From assembly GCA_947303225.1 (NCBI GenBank), contig CAMYXG010000001.1, forward strand, positions 1 through 34,970: 34,970 nt of DNA. Direction: 5' to 3'. The notes under the pieces were generated by a model. The model was not told where the DNA came from, did not search any database, and saw only the letters and a list, made by a program, of their open reading frames with translations. The DNA is from an uncultured Caryophanales bacterium. Lineage in GTDB: Bacteria > Bacillota_I > Bacilli_A > RF39 > UBA660. Position numbers and translations under genes: made by a program. This document shows, one piece after another, positions 1 to 8,526 of the stretch (the stretch's first letter is position 1; each line of letters opens with the position of its first letter).

Positions 1-1
1 A

Positions 2-583
2 AGTAAGTCAGCAATGAAAGGTTATTATAATAAACCAGAATTAACAGAGAAAACTTTTGAGGATGGAAGAGTTAGAACAGGTGATTTAGCTGAGATAGAT
101 GAAAATGGTTTTATTTATATCTGGGGTAGAGTGAAGGATTCAATAGATAGTACTGATAATGAAAAAATCTATTTATTTGATATAGCAAATAAAATAAAAG
201 AAAAAAACTTTATCAATGATGCTTTAGTTTTATCAATGCCATTAAAAGATAATAGTAATAATTTAGTTGCTCATATTGTGTGGAATGGAGATTTATCAGA
301 ATCTGAAAAGATTAATAATATTAAAGAATTAAATAATTTATTAAGGGATTTTCTTCCTATGGGAGTAACAGTATCTGCCTATTATGAGCATAGTATTATG
401 ATTCCTTATTCACCAACCACTATGAAAAAGGATAAAAATAAATTATCGCATCAATTGTCTGGTTATATTCAAGAACAAGATGGAGAATTAAAAGAGGTGG
501 AATTTCTTCCTGAGAATGAAGGATATTATTCAATGAAGATTAGACCTAGAACAAAAAATAAAGTTTTTTCATTAAAAAAATAA
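2..583 (+). CDS. AMP-forming acyl ligase / acyl-CoA synthetase, C-terminal part (5' truncated)
   Basis: The frame is open from base 2, so the true start lies upstream of the window and only about 193 residues are seen. The visible part begins with the GYYNKPELT and RTGDLAEIDENGF motifs, then a GRVKD hinge typical of the adenylate-forming (AMP-binding) superfamily. The small C-terminal domain follows; a lysine-rich stretch near the expected catalytic lysine (TMKKDKNKL) is present. Such enzymes activate a carboxylate with ATP and transfer it to CoA or a carrier protein. The substrate cannot be read from this fragment. A tail of about 40 residues follows the usual C-terminal lysine region. It ends at a rho-independent terminator, so it is the last gene of its transcript. 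Confidence 0.8.
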   Translation, partial: SKSAMKGYYNKPELTEKTFEDGRVRTGDLAEIDENGFIYIWGRVKDSIDSTDNEKIYLFDIANKIKEKNFINDALVLSMPLKDNSNNLVAHIVWNGDLSESEKINNIKELNNLLRDFLPMGVTVSAYYEHSIMIPYSPTTMKKDKNKLSHQLSGYIQEQDGELKEVEFLPENEGYYSMKIRPRTKNKVFSLKK

Positions 584-617
584 ACTAAGATTATAGAAAT
601 TTTCTTAGTTTTTTTTT
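583..617 (+). terminator. Rho-independent terminator after the acyl ligase
   Basis: An inverted repeat AACTAAGA (583-590) / TCTTAGTT (603-610) is followed by a T run to 617. It begins at the last base of the stop codon. Confidence 0.8.
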
Positions 618-634
618 ATAAAAATAGAAGTATA

Positions 635-643
635 TGCTATAAT
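635..643 (+). promoter_or_regulatory. Extended -10 promoter of the hybrid kinase gene
   Basis: TGCTATAAT is a perfect TGnTATAAT extended -10 element 47 bp before the ATG at 691. No good -35 is seen, as is common with extended -10 promoters. It directly follows the preceding terminator. Confidence 0.65.
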
Positions 644-690
644 AAAGTTAGTATTGTAAGTTATAGTGATAATAAAGTGAGGTGTAGTTT

Positions 691-3240
691 ATGTGGAATA
701 TTATTTTTTTAATTACTGGGCTTTTTTTTATTGTATTATTAATGATAATATTTTTTTCCAAAGAAGTAATTGACTCAATGGAAAATAAATATTTTAAGAC
801 TTTATTAGTAGCCAATTTAGTAGGTTATGTTATTGAAATTCCATTGCAAGTATTAGTTCGAGTTTATGGTATTGAGTATCAATTTGTTGATTTATTTGTA
901 AGATTATATTTGGTTGCTATTTTTACATGGTTTTTCTTGTTTTCAATTTATACTTTTGTAGTTTGTCTAGATAATACAAATGAAGAAAAATATAATAAAC
1001 GTTTAAATACATTTAGGATAGTGAATATGCTATATTGGATTATTGGTGTTATATCATTATTAATTCTTAATATTGATAAGTATCATTCTTTAGATAAAAT
1101 GTATGCGTATGGTGCAGCTGTATATGCATTGAGAGTATTATCTGGTATTTATGTTGTTTTATTTATTATATTATTAATTAAAAATTATCGGCAACTTAAA
1201 AATAAAAAATATATTCCTATCTTTCTTATTCTTTTTCTATTAGTGTTAAACGTTATTATTCAGGCAATAGATCCAAGTATATTAATTGCTACGATGGTTG
1301 GAACTTTTATTTGTTATACAATGTCTTTTACAATTGAAAATCCTGATGTTAAGATGATTCAACAGTTAGAATATGCAAAAGAAACTGCTGATAAGGCTAA
1401 TCGGGCTAAGACTGATTTCTTAAGTAGTATGTCTCATGAGATTAGGACTCCTTTGAATGCTATTGTTGGTTTTAGTGATTGTATAATGGAAGCTAAAGAT
1501 TTGGGAGAAGCTCAAGAGAATGCTAAGGATATTGTTAATGCTAGTAAAACGTTATTAGAGATTGTTAATGGTATTTTGGATATTTCTAAGATAGAAGCTG
1601 GTAAGATTGAGATTGTTAATTCTACTTATAAAGCTCCTGATACTTTCCTAGAACTTGCTAAGTTGATTACTCCTAAGATGAAAGAAAAGGGATTAGATTT
1701 TACTTATAAGATTGCTCCTGATTTACCAAAAACATTATATGGAGATCATGCTAATTTGAAGAAAATTGTTACTAATTTGCTTAGTAATGCTTGCAAGTAT
1801 ACAGAACATGGTTATGTTCATTATGAAGTAAACTGTGTTAATACAAAAGATGTTTCTAAATTAATTATTTCTGTTGAAGATTCTGGTCGAGGTATAAAAC
1901 GTGAAAACATTGATAAAATGTTTACAAAATTTCAAAGATTGGATGAAGATAGAAATACTACGATTGAAGGAACTGGATTAGGTTTAGCAATTACAAAGCA
2001 ATTAATTGAATTAATGGGTGGAAAGATTATTGTTCATACGGTTTATGGAGAAGGATCTAAGTTTACAGTTGTTTTAAATCAAAGAATTGAAGCAGTGGAT
2101 ACTACTGAACAGGGTCATAGGGTAAAAACAACATTAGATTTACATAATATTCGTATTCTACTTGTAGATGATACTGCACTTAACTTAAAAGTTGCGACAA
2201 AGTTATTAGAACGATATCAAGCAAATAATATTGTAACTTGTGATAGTGGTTTTGAATGTCTTGATAGAATTAAGCGTGGCGAGATTTATGATTTAATATT
2301 ACTTGATGATATGATGCCTAAAATGAGTGGAGTGGAAACTCTAAAAAAATTAAAAGAAATTCCTGGATTTAGAATTCCTACAGTTGCATTAACGGCAAAT
2401 GCAATCACTGGTATGAGAGAAAAATATTTAAGAGATGGGTTTGATGACTATTTAGCTAAACCAATTGAGAAAGAACAGTTGATTCAAGTTGTTAATCAAA
2501 TTTTAGGTCGTAATGTTACAGAAGAGTTAGATTTTTCTAAGGAAGAAAAAATTACGAGTTATATGAATGGTCCTGTTACTCCTTCTATTCGTGGAGAAGA
2601 AATTCCTCAAGTAGATGATTTTGATAAAGCTGAGGAAGAGCGTAAGAAAAATGCAATTATTCCAGTTGAAGATAATATTGAAGAAATATTAGGTGATCAA
2701 TTAGATCGTAATTATGAGGAAGAAGAGGTTACATTAAATCCTACACCTGTTTCTGTTGAACATATTGAGAATGTTGAAGTGCTAGAAGATTCTTCTTCAG
2801 ATGTTCAGCCGATAGAGTTAATTCCTGTTGTGGATATTGATTTACCTACTGAGAAACTTGAGAAGGTTTATGATCGTAGTTATTTAGAAGAGAATGGGGT
2901 AGATGTTAATCACGCTTTAGAACTACTTGGAGATATGGATATGTATAATATGACAATATCTGATTTTATGAGTGAAGTAGAAGATAAGTGGAGACAGATT
3001 ATTGAATATAAAGATAGTAATAATATGTCAGAATATGCTATATTAGTTCATTCTTTAAAGAGTGATTGTAAGTATTTGGGATTTATGAAGTTAGCTGATA
3101 TTAGTTATCAGCATGAGTTAAAGAGTAAGGAAAATGATAGTGAGTTTGTTAATAGTCATTTTTCTGAGCTTGAAGAGGAATATAAAAAAGTTCTTGTAAT
3201 AGCAAAGACTTATGTGGAACATAATCCTGTTGAAAATTAA
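691..3240 (+). CDS. Hybrid sensor histidine kinase with receiver and Hpt domains
   Basis: An 849-residue membrane phosphorelay protein. Residues 1-220 hold six or seven hydrophobic segments, resembling a 7TM sensor rather than a PAS or Cache sensor. HisKA follows with the SMSHEIRTPLNAIVG motif and phospho-acceptor His249. The HATPase domain has the N box (NLLSNACKYTEHG), a G1-like VEDSGRG and G2 GTGLGLA. A receiver domain carries DLILLDD with Asp539 and the LTANA switch region. An acidic, low-complexity linker (about 620-730) leads to a C-terminal Hpt domain with VHSLKSD and His787. The His-Asp-His chain implies a multistep relay to a separate response regulator, which is not in the window. 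It is monocistronic between terminators, with an RBS (GAGGTG) before ATG 691. Confidence 0.93.
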   Translation: MWNIIFLITGLFFIVLLMIIFFSKEVIDSMENKYFKTLLVANLVGYVIEIPLQVLVRVYGIEYQFVDLFVRLYLVAIFTWFFLFSIYTFVVCLDNTNEEKYNKRLNTFRIVNMLYWIIGVISLLILNIDKYHSLDKMYAYGAAVYALRVLSGIYVVLFIILLIKNYRQLKNKKYIPIFLILFLLVLNVIIQAIDPSILIATMVGTFICYTMSFTIENPDVKMIQQLEYAKETADKANRAKTDFLSSMSHEIRTPLNAIVGFSDCIMEAKDLGEAQENAKDIVNASKTLLEIVNGILDISKIEAGKIEIVNSTYKAPDTFLELAKLITPKMKEKGLDFTYKIAPDLPKTLYGDHANLKKIVTNLLSNACKYTEHGYVHYEVNCVNTKDVSKLIISVEDSGRGIKRENIDKMFTKFQRLDEDRNTTIEGTGLGLAITKQLIELMGGKIIVHTVYGEGSKFTVVLNQRIEAVDTTEQGHRVKTTLDLHNIRILLVDDTALNLKVATKLLERYQANNIVTCDSGFECLDRIKRGEIYDLILLDDMMPKMSGVETLKKLKEIPGFRIPTVALTANAITGMREKYLRDGFDDYLAKPIEKEQLIQVVNQILGRNVTEELDFSKEEKITSYMNGPVTPSIRGEEIPQVDDFDKAEEERKKNAIIPVEDNIEEILGDQLDRNYEEEEVTLNPTPVSVEHIENVEVLEDSSSDVQPIELIPVVDIDLPTEKLEKVYDRSYLEENGVDVNHALELLGDMDMYNMTISDFMSEVEDKWRQIIEYKDSNNMSEYAILVHSLKSDCKYLGFMKLADISYQHELKSKENDSEFVNSHFSELEEEYKKVLVIAKTYVEHNPVEN

Positions 3241-3272
3241 GAATAAAGCTTTTTTAAAACTTTATTCTTTTT
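3240..3272 (+). terminator. Rho-independent terminator after the hybrid kinase
   Basis: The stem AGAATAAAG (3240-3248) / CTTTATTCT (3260-3268) is followed by Ts. It starts on the last base of the kinase stop codon. Confidence 0.8.
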
Positions 3273-3275
3273 GTA

Positions 3276-3284
3276 TGTTATAAT
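3276..3284 (+). promoter_or_regulatory. Extended -10 promoter (TGTTATAAT)
   Basis: A perfect extended -10 element lies 17 bp upstream of ATG 3302 and just after the preceding terminator. The leader is very short. It would drive the unknown membrane protein and the transglutaminase-like gene. Confidence 0.65.
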
Positions 3285-3301
3285 TAGAGTGAGGTTAGAA
3301 T

Positions 3302-3865
3302 ATGAGACTAAAAGAATTTATGATATTTATATTGATTTTTACTATTTGTTATATTGTCTTTTTTATTATCTTTGATAAGATTTGTATAATAAGGTCTATT
3401 AGAAAACAAAAAAAGTTAGCTAGGTCTTTAATTCATGGTGATCAGTATCTTATTTTTGCTAAGTTTTATGGAATTGAAGGGATTGCATCTTCTGATTTAA
3501 TATTTTCTGTTTTTGATTATTTACGTGATCACTATGAAAAATCACTTTCTTCTTTGGCTTCTTCTTATGGAGTTAGTAATTATGAAATGATTGTTATTCT
3601 TTTATATTTAGAGTACTTAAAATTAATTCCTAAAAAATGTTTTTCTTTGGATGATGATTATTTACAAAGTACTTCTTTTATTGATCAAAATATGATACAA
3701 AAATATGCTATTTTCTTTCAAAATAAGAATGATTTTCAAAGTATATCTTCTTCAGTGGGCGGAAATGTTTCTAATGACTTAGAATATATGGATAAGCATT
3801 TTTTAATGCCAGGAGTTCGTTTTGTTGATTCTAAGCTTTATTATGTAGGTGATTGTCATGAATAA
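3302..3865 (+). CDS. Membrane-anchored protein of unknown function, 187 aa
   Basis: I do not recognise the family. One strong hydrophobic segment at residues 5-27 is followed by a basic stretch (IRSIRKQKKLAR), suggesting an N-terminal membrane anchor with the rest of the protein cytoplasmic. The soluble part contains a region that could form a small winged-helix-like fold (SLASSYGVSNYEMIVILLYL), but this is only an impression. The stop overlaps the start of the next gene, so translation is probably coupled with the transglutaminase-like protein and the two may act together. The RBS GTGAGG precedes the ATG. Confidence 0.7.
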   Translation: MRLKEFMIFILIFTICYIVFFIIFDKICIIRSIRKQKKLARSLIHGDQYLIFAKFYGIEGIASSDLIFSVFDYLRDHYEKSLSSLASSYGVSNYEMIVILLYLEYLKLIPKKCFSLDDDYLQSTSFIDQNMIQKYAIFFQNKNDFQSISSSVGGNVSNDLEYMDKHFLMPGVRFVDSKLYYVGDCHE

Positions 3866-4724
3866 AAGAGTTATTATTTATTTTGTTTTGATTGTTTTCT
3901 TTTTTCTTTTTAATTTTTATTTTAGGCCTATTTCTGGTAATCCTTTTGTTACTAGTGAATATAAAAATACTTCTTCTTATATTAATGATTTATATTATAG
4001 TGAAGAATATTTTAAAAAAAAGTTACTTAATAAGGATGAATACATTATGTATGATAAAATGATTGAAGCTAGTTTGAAGAATGAATCGGAGGTTTCTATT
4101 CCTTGTGTTTCGAGAAATTGTACTAGTGCTTTTGTTAATTCTTATTATGCTATTTACTTAGATCATCCGGAATTAATTAGCTTTTTGGGAATTCATAGTT
4201 ATCGCGAAGAAGATGGTTTTCTTACTTATCATAATTATCAGAATTTGAGTAGTATTAAGAATTATTTTGCTACTAGAAGAATTGAGAGAGAAATGGAGAA
4301 TATTCGTAAAGATACTAAGAATATGAATGAAAAAGAAAAAATTATTTATGTTTATGATTATGTAGCAGCTCATCAATATGATCGCTTATTTACTTATATT
4401 GGAACTAATCAATCAGCTTATAGTTTCTTTACGAAAGGAAGTTCAGTATGTGCTGGTTTTGCTAAGGCATCTCAGCTTATTTTTCAAAATATTGGTATTT
4501 CATCTTATTTAGTATTATCTTCTGATCATATGTGGAATTATGTTGAGTATAAGGGAAAATACTATGTTTTTGATGCTACTATGGGAGCTAGTTTATCTGA
4601 TAAAAAGAATGTTCATTTTTATGATGGATTAGGGGAAACAACTACAGGTTCTAGTGTTGGATTGTTTTCGGAGAATTATCCTGTTATTGAAGAAACTGCT
4701 TTAAAGGATATTTTTAAATTATAA
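3858..4724 (+). CDS. Exported transglutaminase-like (papain-fold) protein
   Basis: A 288-residue protein with an N-terminal hydrophobic signal or anchor (residues 5-22) and a Transglut_core-type C-terminal half. The putative triad is Cys198 (SSVCAGFAKA), His224 (SDHMWNYVEY) and Asp239 (YYVFDATMG), in the spacing normal for this fold. Such proteins act outside the membrane as cysteine peptidases or transglutaminases, often on the cell wall; the substrate here is unknown. The start at ATG 3858 is preferred over an in-frame GTG at 3849 because AGGTGA sits about 6 bp upstream of it. It overlaps the end of the preceding gene by 8 bp and ends in a bidirectional terminator shared with tspO. Confidence 0.8.
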   Translation: MNKRVIIYFVLIVFFFLFNFYFRPISGNPFVTSEYKNTSSYINDLYYSEEYFKKKLLNKDEYIMYDKMIEASLKNESEVSIPCVSRNCTSAFVNSYYAIYLDHPELISFLGIHSYREEDGFLTYHNYQNLSSIKNYFATRRIEREMENIRKDTKNMNEKEKIIYVYDYVAAHQYDRLFTYIGTNQSAYSFFTKGSSVCAGFAKASQLIFQNIGISSYLVLSSDHMWNYVEYKGKYYVFDATMGASLSDKKNVHFYDGLGETTTGSSVGLFSENYPVIEETALKDIFKL

Positions 4725-4747
4725 AGCATCACTTTTCAGTGATGCTT
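4724..4747. terminator. Bidirectional terminator between convergent genes
   Basis: A perfect 10-bp stem AAGCATCACT (4724-4733) / AGTGATGCTT (4738-4747) has a TTTC loop. It overlaps the last base of the plus-strand stop (4722-4724) and two bases of the minus-strand tspO stop (4746-4748), so one hairpin probably serves both genes. Confidence 0.75.
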
Positions 4748-5204
4748 AAATGTTTAATAGATAGATACTAAGAGATAGAATGGTTGCAAATAGGGATAAT
4801 GCTATGTAAGGTATTAATAATTTTGAAACTTTATTATTTAAGAGTGAAGTTTCTTCATACAGAAATAGGGTTGATAGAAAAGTTCCTAGACAGGATACAA
4901 ATCCTAAGAAGTTATTTTTTAAACCGAAGAAGACTATTGTATAACTTTGATTCAATATATAATTTAGTAATAAAGTTACTTTATAGTTCTTAGGAATATC
5001 TCTCCATTTTTGAGATATGATGATATTGTAGGTAGTAATTGATATCAATATGTAAATGATTGTCCAAGCAATTGGGTAAAATATTCTTGGTGGGGCAAAG
5101 AATGGTTTTATAATTGTGTTATAATAATTGTAATCAACTGGTATAATATTATTAAGAAACCAGGGTAATAAGCATAAAATAAATAAAAGTATCTTTTTTA
5201 TCAT
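4746..5204 (-). CDS. tspO: TspO/MBR family membrane protein
   Basis: A 152-residue protein with five hydrophobic segments. It has the TspO/MBR (translocator protein, peripheral benzodiazepine receptor) pattern: IIKPFFAPPRIFYPIAWTII near the first loop, NYILNQSYTIVFF in the middle, and PYIALSLFATILSLSIYLLN at the end, where the family usually has PYxxWxxFAxxLNxxIxxLN. Family members bind porphyrins and other hydrophobic ligands and are linked to tetrapyrrole or stress responses; the ligand here is unknown. The start is ATG at 5204-5202 with a GAGGAG RBS on the minus strand. It is the only clear minus-strand gene in the window and is convergent with the transglutaminase-like gene. Confidence 0.88.
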   Translation of the reverse strand: MIKKILLFILCLLPWFLNNIIPVDYNYYNTIIKPFFAPPRIFYPIAWTIIYILISITTYNIIISQKWRDIPKNYKVTLLLNYILNQSYTIVFFGLKNNFLGFVSCLGTFLSTLFLYEETSLLNNKVSKLLIPYIALSLFATILSLSIYLLNI

Positions 5205-5241
5205 ATTTTCATCTCCTCTTTTCTTATTTTATGTTTTATTG

Positions 5242-5247
5242 TATAAT
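5242..5247 (+). promoter_or_regulatory. Putative -10 (TATAAT) for the rhomboid gene
   Basis: A consensus TATAAT lies 28 bp before ATG 5276 in the short divergent region between tspO and the rhomboid gene. No clear -35 is seen. Confidence 0.45.
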
Positions 5248-5275
5248 ATTATTAGTTTTTTTTAGGAGGGATTTT

Positions 5276-6433
5276 ATGGAAGGTGAATTAATGCTTGATG
5301 ATAAGAGTGTTATTACAATGAAATTATTGCATTATTTTATTACTGAAAAAAATTATAATCCCATTATATTGCAAGGGGTTGAGAATGAAATATGGTTGGA
5401 AAATTTGGAAGAAGATTGTAAGGTTGTTCGTATTGTTTCTAATTATATTCATAATGATGAACAGTTTAATTTTGATGAATTTAAGACAAAAAGAATTGTT
5501 CAGAAGATAAAGAGAAAGACATTTTCACTTCATATTAATGTGATGAGTATTTTTTTGGATATGGGAGATAATGTTTCTAGGGATATAAATCATGATTCTA
5601 ATTTGATGTGTATTAATGTAAAAGAAGAAAATGATATTAAAAAGAATGATATTATTAAAAAAGTTTTTCCTGATTTAGGAAGTAAAATGAAGTACACAGA
5701 GAAAGGTGTAGAATTATTTGCTAAAATAACAAGTGATATTAATCGACATAATCGAGAAGATGCTAGTCGAATGGAGAAATTATTTAGAAGTAAAGTTCCT
5801 TATGTTACGTATTTCTTAATCTTAGTTAATATTATATTCTTTGTTGTTCCGATGTTATTTGGTTATGATGCTTATAATTCTATTGTTGAAAAGTATTGTA
5901 TTCATGGGCCTAGTATTCGTGTAGGGCAGTATTACCGCTTATTTACTGGAATATTACTGCATGGTGGATTTATGCATTTAGCTTTTAACTGCTATTCTTT
6001 ATATGTTATTGGTGCTCAGATTGAAAACTTTTTAGGAAAAGTAAAATTTTTGGTTATCTATTTATTCTCTGGTTTGATTGGTGCTTTATTTTCTATTACT
6101 TTTGGTGGAGGTGCAGCATCTATCGGAGCTAGTGGAGCTATCTTTGGATTAATGGGTGCTTTGCTTTATTTTGGATATTATTATCGAGTATATCTTGGAA
6201 ATGTTGTGAAGAGTCAAATTCTTCCTTTGATTGTATTAAACTTAGGAATTGGATTTATTACTCCTGGAATTGATAATTTTGCTCATATTGGGGGACTTAT
6301 TGGAGGTTTGTTGATGACAATGGCTTTGGGAGTAAAAGATAAAACTTCTTCTTTTGAAAGAATAAATGGATGGATTATTGTAGCTATTTTTACTATTTTT
6401 ATTTCATATTTTGCTTTTATCTATAGTGCTTAG
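5276..6433 (+). CDS. Rhomboid family intramembrane serine protease
   Basis: A 385-residue protein. An N-terminal soluble region of about 180 residues precedes six or more TM segments. Rhomboid signatures are clear: HGGFMHLAFNCYSLYVIG in TM2, GASGAIFG with nucleophile Ser286, and FAHIGGLIGG with His337 completing the Ser-His dyad. The architecture (large cytosolic N-domain plus rhomboid core) resembles B. subtilis GluP/YqgP, which cleaves membrane protein substrates. The N-domain is not recognisable beyond that analogy. ATG 5276 was chosen because of an AGGAGGG RBS at 5264-5270; a longer reading frame to 5231 has no RBS and would place the promoter inside the gene. Confidence 0.9.
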   Translation: MEGELMLDDKSVITMKLLHYFITEKNYNPIILQGVENEIWLENLEEDCKVVRIVSNYIHNDEQFNFDEFKTKRIVQKIKRKTFSLHINVMSIFLDMGDNVSRDINHDSNLMCINVKEENDIKKNDIIKKVFPDLGSKMKYTEKGVELFAKITSDINRHNREDASRMEKLFRSKVPYVTYFLILVNIIFFVVPMLFGYDAYNSIVEKYCIHGPSIRVGQYYRLFTGILLHGGFMHLAFNCYSLYVIGAQIENFLGKVKFLVIYLFSGLIGALFSITFGGGAASIGASGAIFGLMGALLYFGYYYRVYLGNVVKSQILPLIVLNLGIGFITPGIDNFAHIGGLIGGLLMTMALGVKDKTSSFERINGWIIVAIFTIFISYFAFIYSA

Positions 6434-6434
6434 G

Positions 6435-6463
6435 TTGTAATTCAAAATAATAAATGTTAAAAT
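6435..6463 (+). promoter_or_regulatory. Promoter of the yrzL-ruvX-yrzB-mltG-trmR operon
   Basis: TTGTAA (-35, 6435-6440), a 17-bp spacer, then TAAAAT (-10, 6458-6463) with a TGT extension. It lies immediately after the rhomboid stop codon. Confidence 0.6.
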
Positions 6464-6497
6464 AAATATAACTATAGAATATAGTGAGGTGATAATT

Positions 6498-6752
6498 ATG
6501 CCACAAGAACAGACAAGTTTGTTTGATATTCAAGAAATTGATACAGAATTAACCAGAAAAATCTTGAGAGAGGTTTATGAATCATTGGAGGAGAGAGGAT
6601 ATAATCCAACAAATCAGATTGTTGGATACTTGATTAGTGGAGATCCAGGATATATTTCTAGTTATAAAGATGCTAGAAATAAGATTCAAGAAATTGATCG
6701 CGCTAAGATAGTAGAAATTTTATTATTAGAATTTCAAAATAAGAAAAAATGA
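6498..6752 (+). CDS. ireB: IreB/YrzL family regulatory protein (DUF965)
   Basis: An 84-residue protein matching the IreB (UPF0297, DUF965) pattern: VYESLEERGYNPTNQIVGYL, then SGDPGYISSYKDARNKI. In Enterococcus faecalis IreB is a small phosphorylated substrate of the PASTA kinase IreK and affects cephalosporin resistance. That role is family knowledge and the kinase is not in this window. The start is ATG 6498 after a full GAGGTGAT RBS (6486-6493). Its stop codon overlaps the ruvX start (ATGA), and this gene order with ruvX and yrzB is conserved in Bacillota. Usual family length is about 85-90 residues. Confidence 0.92.
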   Translation: MPQEQTSLFDIQEIDTELTRKILREVYESLEERGYNPTNQIVGYLISGDPGYISSYKDARNKIQEIDRAKIVEILLLEFQNKKK

Positions 6753-7165
6753 GATATTTAGGTTTGGATTTAGGAAGTAGAACTTTAGGATTGGCTATTA
6801 GCGATGCGACTGGTTTTATTGCAAGTAGTTATCGAACAATACATCATAATGAAGAGTATGATAAGCTACTTAGTGAAGTGAAAGAAGTCGTTAAAGATTT
6901 AAACATTGAAGCAATTGTTTTGGGATATCCAAAGAATATGAATAATACGATTGGTCCTAAAGGTGAACTTAGTTTGAAATTTAAGAGTGAATTGGAGAAA
7001 ATATTAGAAATACCAATTTATTTGCAAGATGAGAGGTTATCTACGAAAAGTGCTACTGATGTGTTAATTCGTGGAAATGTTTCTAGAAAAAATCGAAAAA
7101 AAGTTGTGGATAGCTTAGCTGCCACGATTATCTTACAAAATTTTTTAGATAGGAGAGATTCATAA
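6749..7165 (+). CDS. ruvX: RuvX/YqgF family RNase H-fold nuclease
   Basis: A 138-residue protein, the usual length. It starts with the RNase H-fold signature YLGLDLGSRTLGLAISD, then VLGYPKNMNNTIGP, YLQDERLSTKSA, and a C-terminal VDSLAATIILQNFLD containing a conserved acidic residue. The family was annotated as a putative Holliday junction resolvase and is implicated in 16S rRNA maturation in E. coli (YqgF). It is translationally coupled to ireB by a 4-bp overlap and followed directly by yrzB. Confidence 0.93.
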   Translation: MRYLGLDLGSRTLGLAISDATGFIASSYRTIHHNEEYDKLLSEVKEVVKDLNIEAIVLGYPKNMNNTIGPKGELSLKFKSELEKILEIPIYLQDERLSTKSATDVLIRGNVSRKNRKKVVDSLAATIILQNFLDRRDS

Positions 7166-7462
7166 ATGAAAAAAAATACGTTTTCTATGTTAGATGAAAA
7201 TGGTAATGAGGTAGTATATGATGTTTTATTTACTTTTGAAAGTGATGAAACTCATAAAAATTATATTGTATATACGGATAATGAAAGGGATGCTAGTGGT
7301 AATATAGAGGTTTATGCTTCTATTTATTATCCTGATGATCCTCATAGTAAGTTGGAAGCAATTGAGACCGAAAAGGAATGGAAAGTAATTGAAACTATTC
7401 TTGATACATTACAAGAAGAAGTTCGTAATAAGAAGAATGAATTAGAAGATAATGAGCAATAG
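7166..7462 (+). CDS. yrzB: DUF1292 family protein (YrzB-like)
   Basis: A 98-residue acidic cytoplasmic protein with the DUF1292 pattern: DENGNEVVYDVLFTFE, then YIVYTDNE, then a region rich in acidic residues. It starts directly after the ruvX stop with AGGAGAG upstream. Its molecular function is unknown, but the position between ruvX and mltG is the same as in B. subtilis. Confidence 0.88.
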   Translation: MKKNTFSMLDENGNEVVYDVLFTFESDETHKNYIVYTDNERDASGNIEVYASIYYPDDPHSKLEAIETEKEWKVIETILDTLQEEVRNKKNELEDNEQ

Positions 7463-7487
7463 CTCTTTCTTTTATTCTGGAGGTTAT

Positions 7488-8525
7488 ATGATAGTAAAGA
7501 GAAAACCAAAACTACTTTTGATTTTAATTTTTTTTTCTGTTTTTCTCATTGTTATTGGAGGATTATGGCTTTTTTTATGTAGGCCAGTTAATTTTTTTGA
7601 CCATGATATTGTTGAAGTGCAAATTACTAGTGGGACTAGTACAAAGGAGATTTCTGATATATTAAAGGAAAAAAAATTAATTCGAAGTAGAATACTATTT
7701 GGAGTGTATATAAAATTAAATAGAGTATCTTCTTTAAAAGCTGGTACCTATCAGTTTCGAAGAGATATGTCTCTTTCTAAAATTGTTCAAACATTAGAAA
7801 GGGGAAGTAGTTATAATCCAAATTTGGTTGTTTTAACTTTTCATGAAGGTAAAAGAATAACGGATTATGCTAAGGTAATTGAGAAAAAAACAAATCATAC
7901 TTATGATGAAGTAATTGCTGTTTTTAAAGATAGAGATTATATGAAACAATTAATTGCTGAATATTGGTTTTTAACTGATGTTATTTTGAATGATGATATT
8001 TATTATCCTTTAGAGGGATATTTAGCACCGGATACTTATCATTTTGATAATAAAGATACTTACCCATATTTTCCATTGAATAAACCATATAAAGACTTAT
8101 TTGTAAATGAAATTCATCGATATTTAACAATGGCTTCTGTTGTGGAATTAGAGGGAACAAATACAGAAAATCGGAAGATGATTGTTGGTATTTTTGAAAA
8201 TCGACTTCATTCTGGAATGAATATGGGTAGTGATGTTACAACATATTATGGTTTACAAGTTGATATGACACAGGATTTATCTTCTAATCAGTTTTCAAGT
8301 GTAAATCCTTATAATACGAGATCAACTACAATGATTGGAAAATTGCCAATAGGACCTATTTGTACTCCTAGTTTATCTAGTATTGAAGCAAGTGTTCATC
8401 CAACAGATAGTGATTATTTATTCTTTGTTGCTGATAAACATGGTAATATATATTATACGAGGACGAATCAGGAGCATGATCAAAAAGTGGCGGAGATAAA
8501 GGCAAAAGGAGATTGGATTTGGTAA
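7488..8525 (+). CDS. mltG: Endolytic murein transglycosylase MltG
   Basis: A 345-residue membrane-anchored enzyme that cleaves nascent glycan strands and so helps set peptidoglycan chain length. There is one TM segment at residues 8-29, then a LysM-like region (VQITSGTSTKEISDILKEKK) and the YceG/MltG catalytic domain with LEGYLAPDTYHF, putative catalytic Glu220 in ASVVELEG, MGSDVTTYYGL, and LPIGPICTPSLSSIEASVHP. An in-frame ATG at 7452 overlaps yrzB, but ATG 7488 has a GGAGG site just upstream and gives a proper signal-anchor, so it is preferred. Its presence implies a peptidoglycan wall. Position downstream of yrzB matches the Bacillus order (yrrL). Confidence 0.92.
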   Translation: MIVKRKPKLLLILIFFSVFLIVIGGLWLFLCRPVNFFDHDIVEVQITSGTSTKEISDILKEKKLIRSRILFGVYIKLNRVSSLKAGTYQFRRDMSLSKIVQTLERGSSYNPNLVVLTFHEGKRITDYAKVIEKKTNHTYDEVIAVFKDRDYMKQLIAEYWFLTDVILNDDIYYPLEGYLAPDTYHFDNKDTYPYFPLNKPYKDLFVNEIHRYLTMASVVELEGTNTENRKMIVGIFENRLHSGMNMGSDVTTYYGLQVDMTQDLSSNQFSSVNPYNTRSTTMIGKLPIGPICTPSLSSIEASVHPTDSDYLFFVADKHGNIYYTRTNQEHDQKVAEIKAKGDWIW

Positions 8526-8526
8526 T

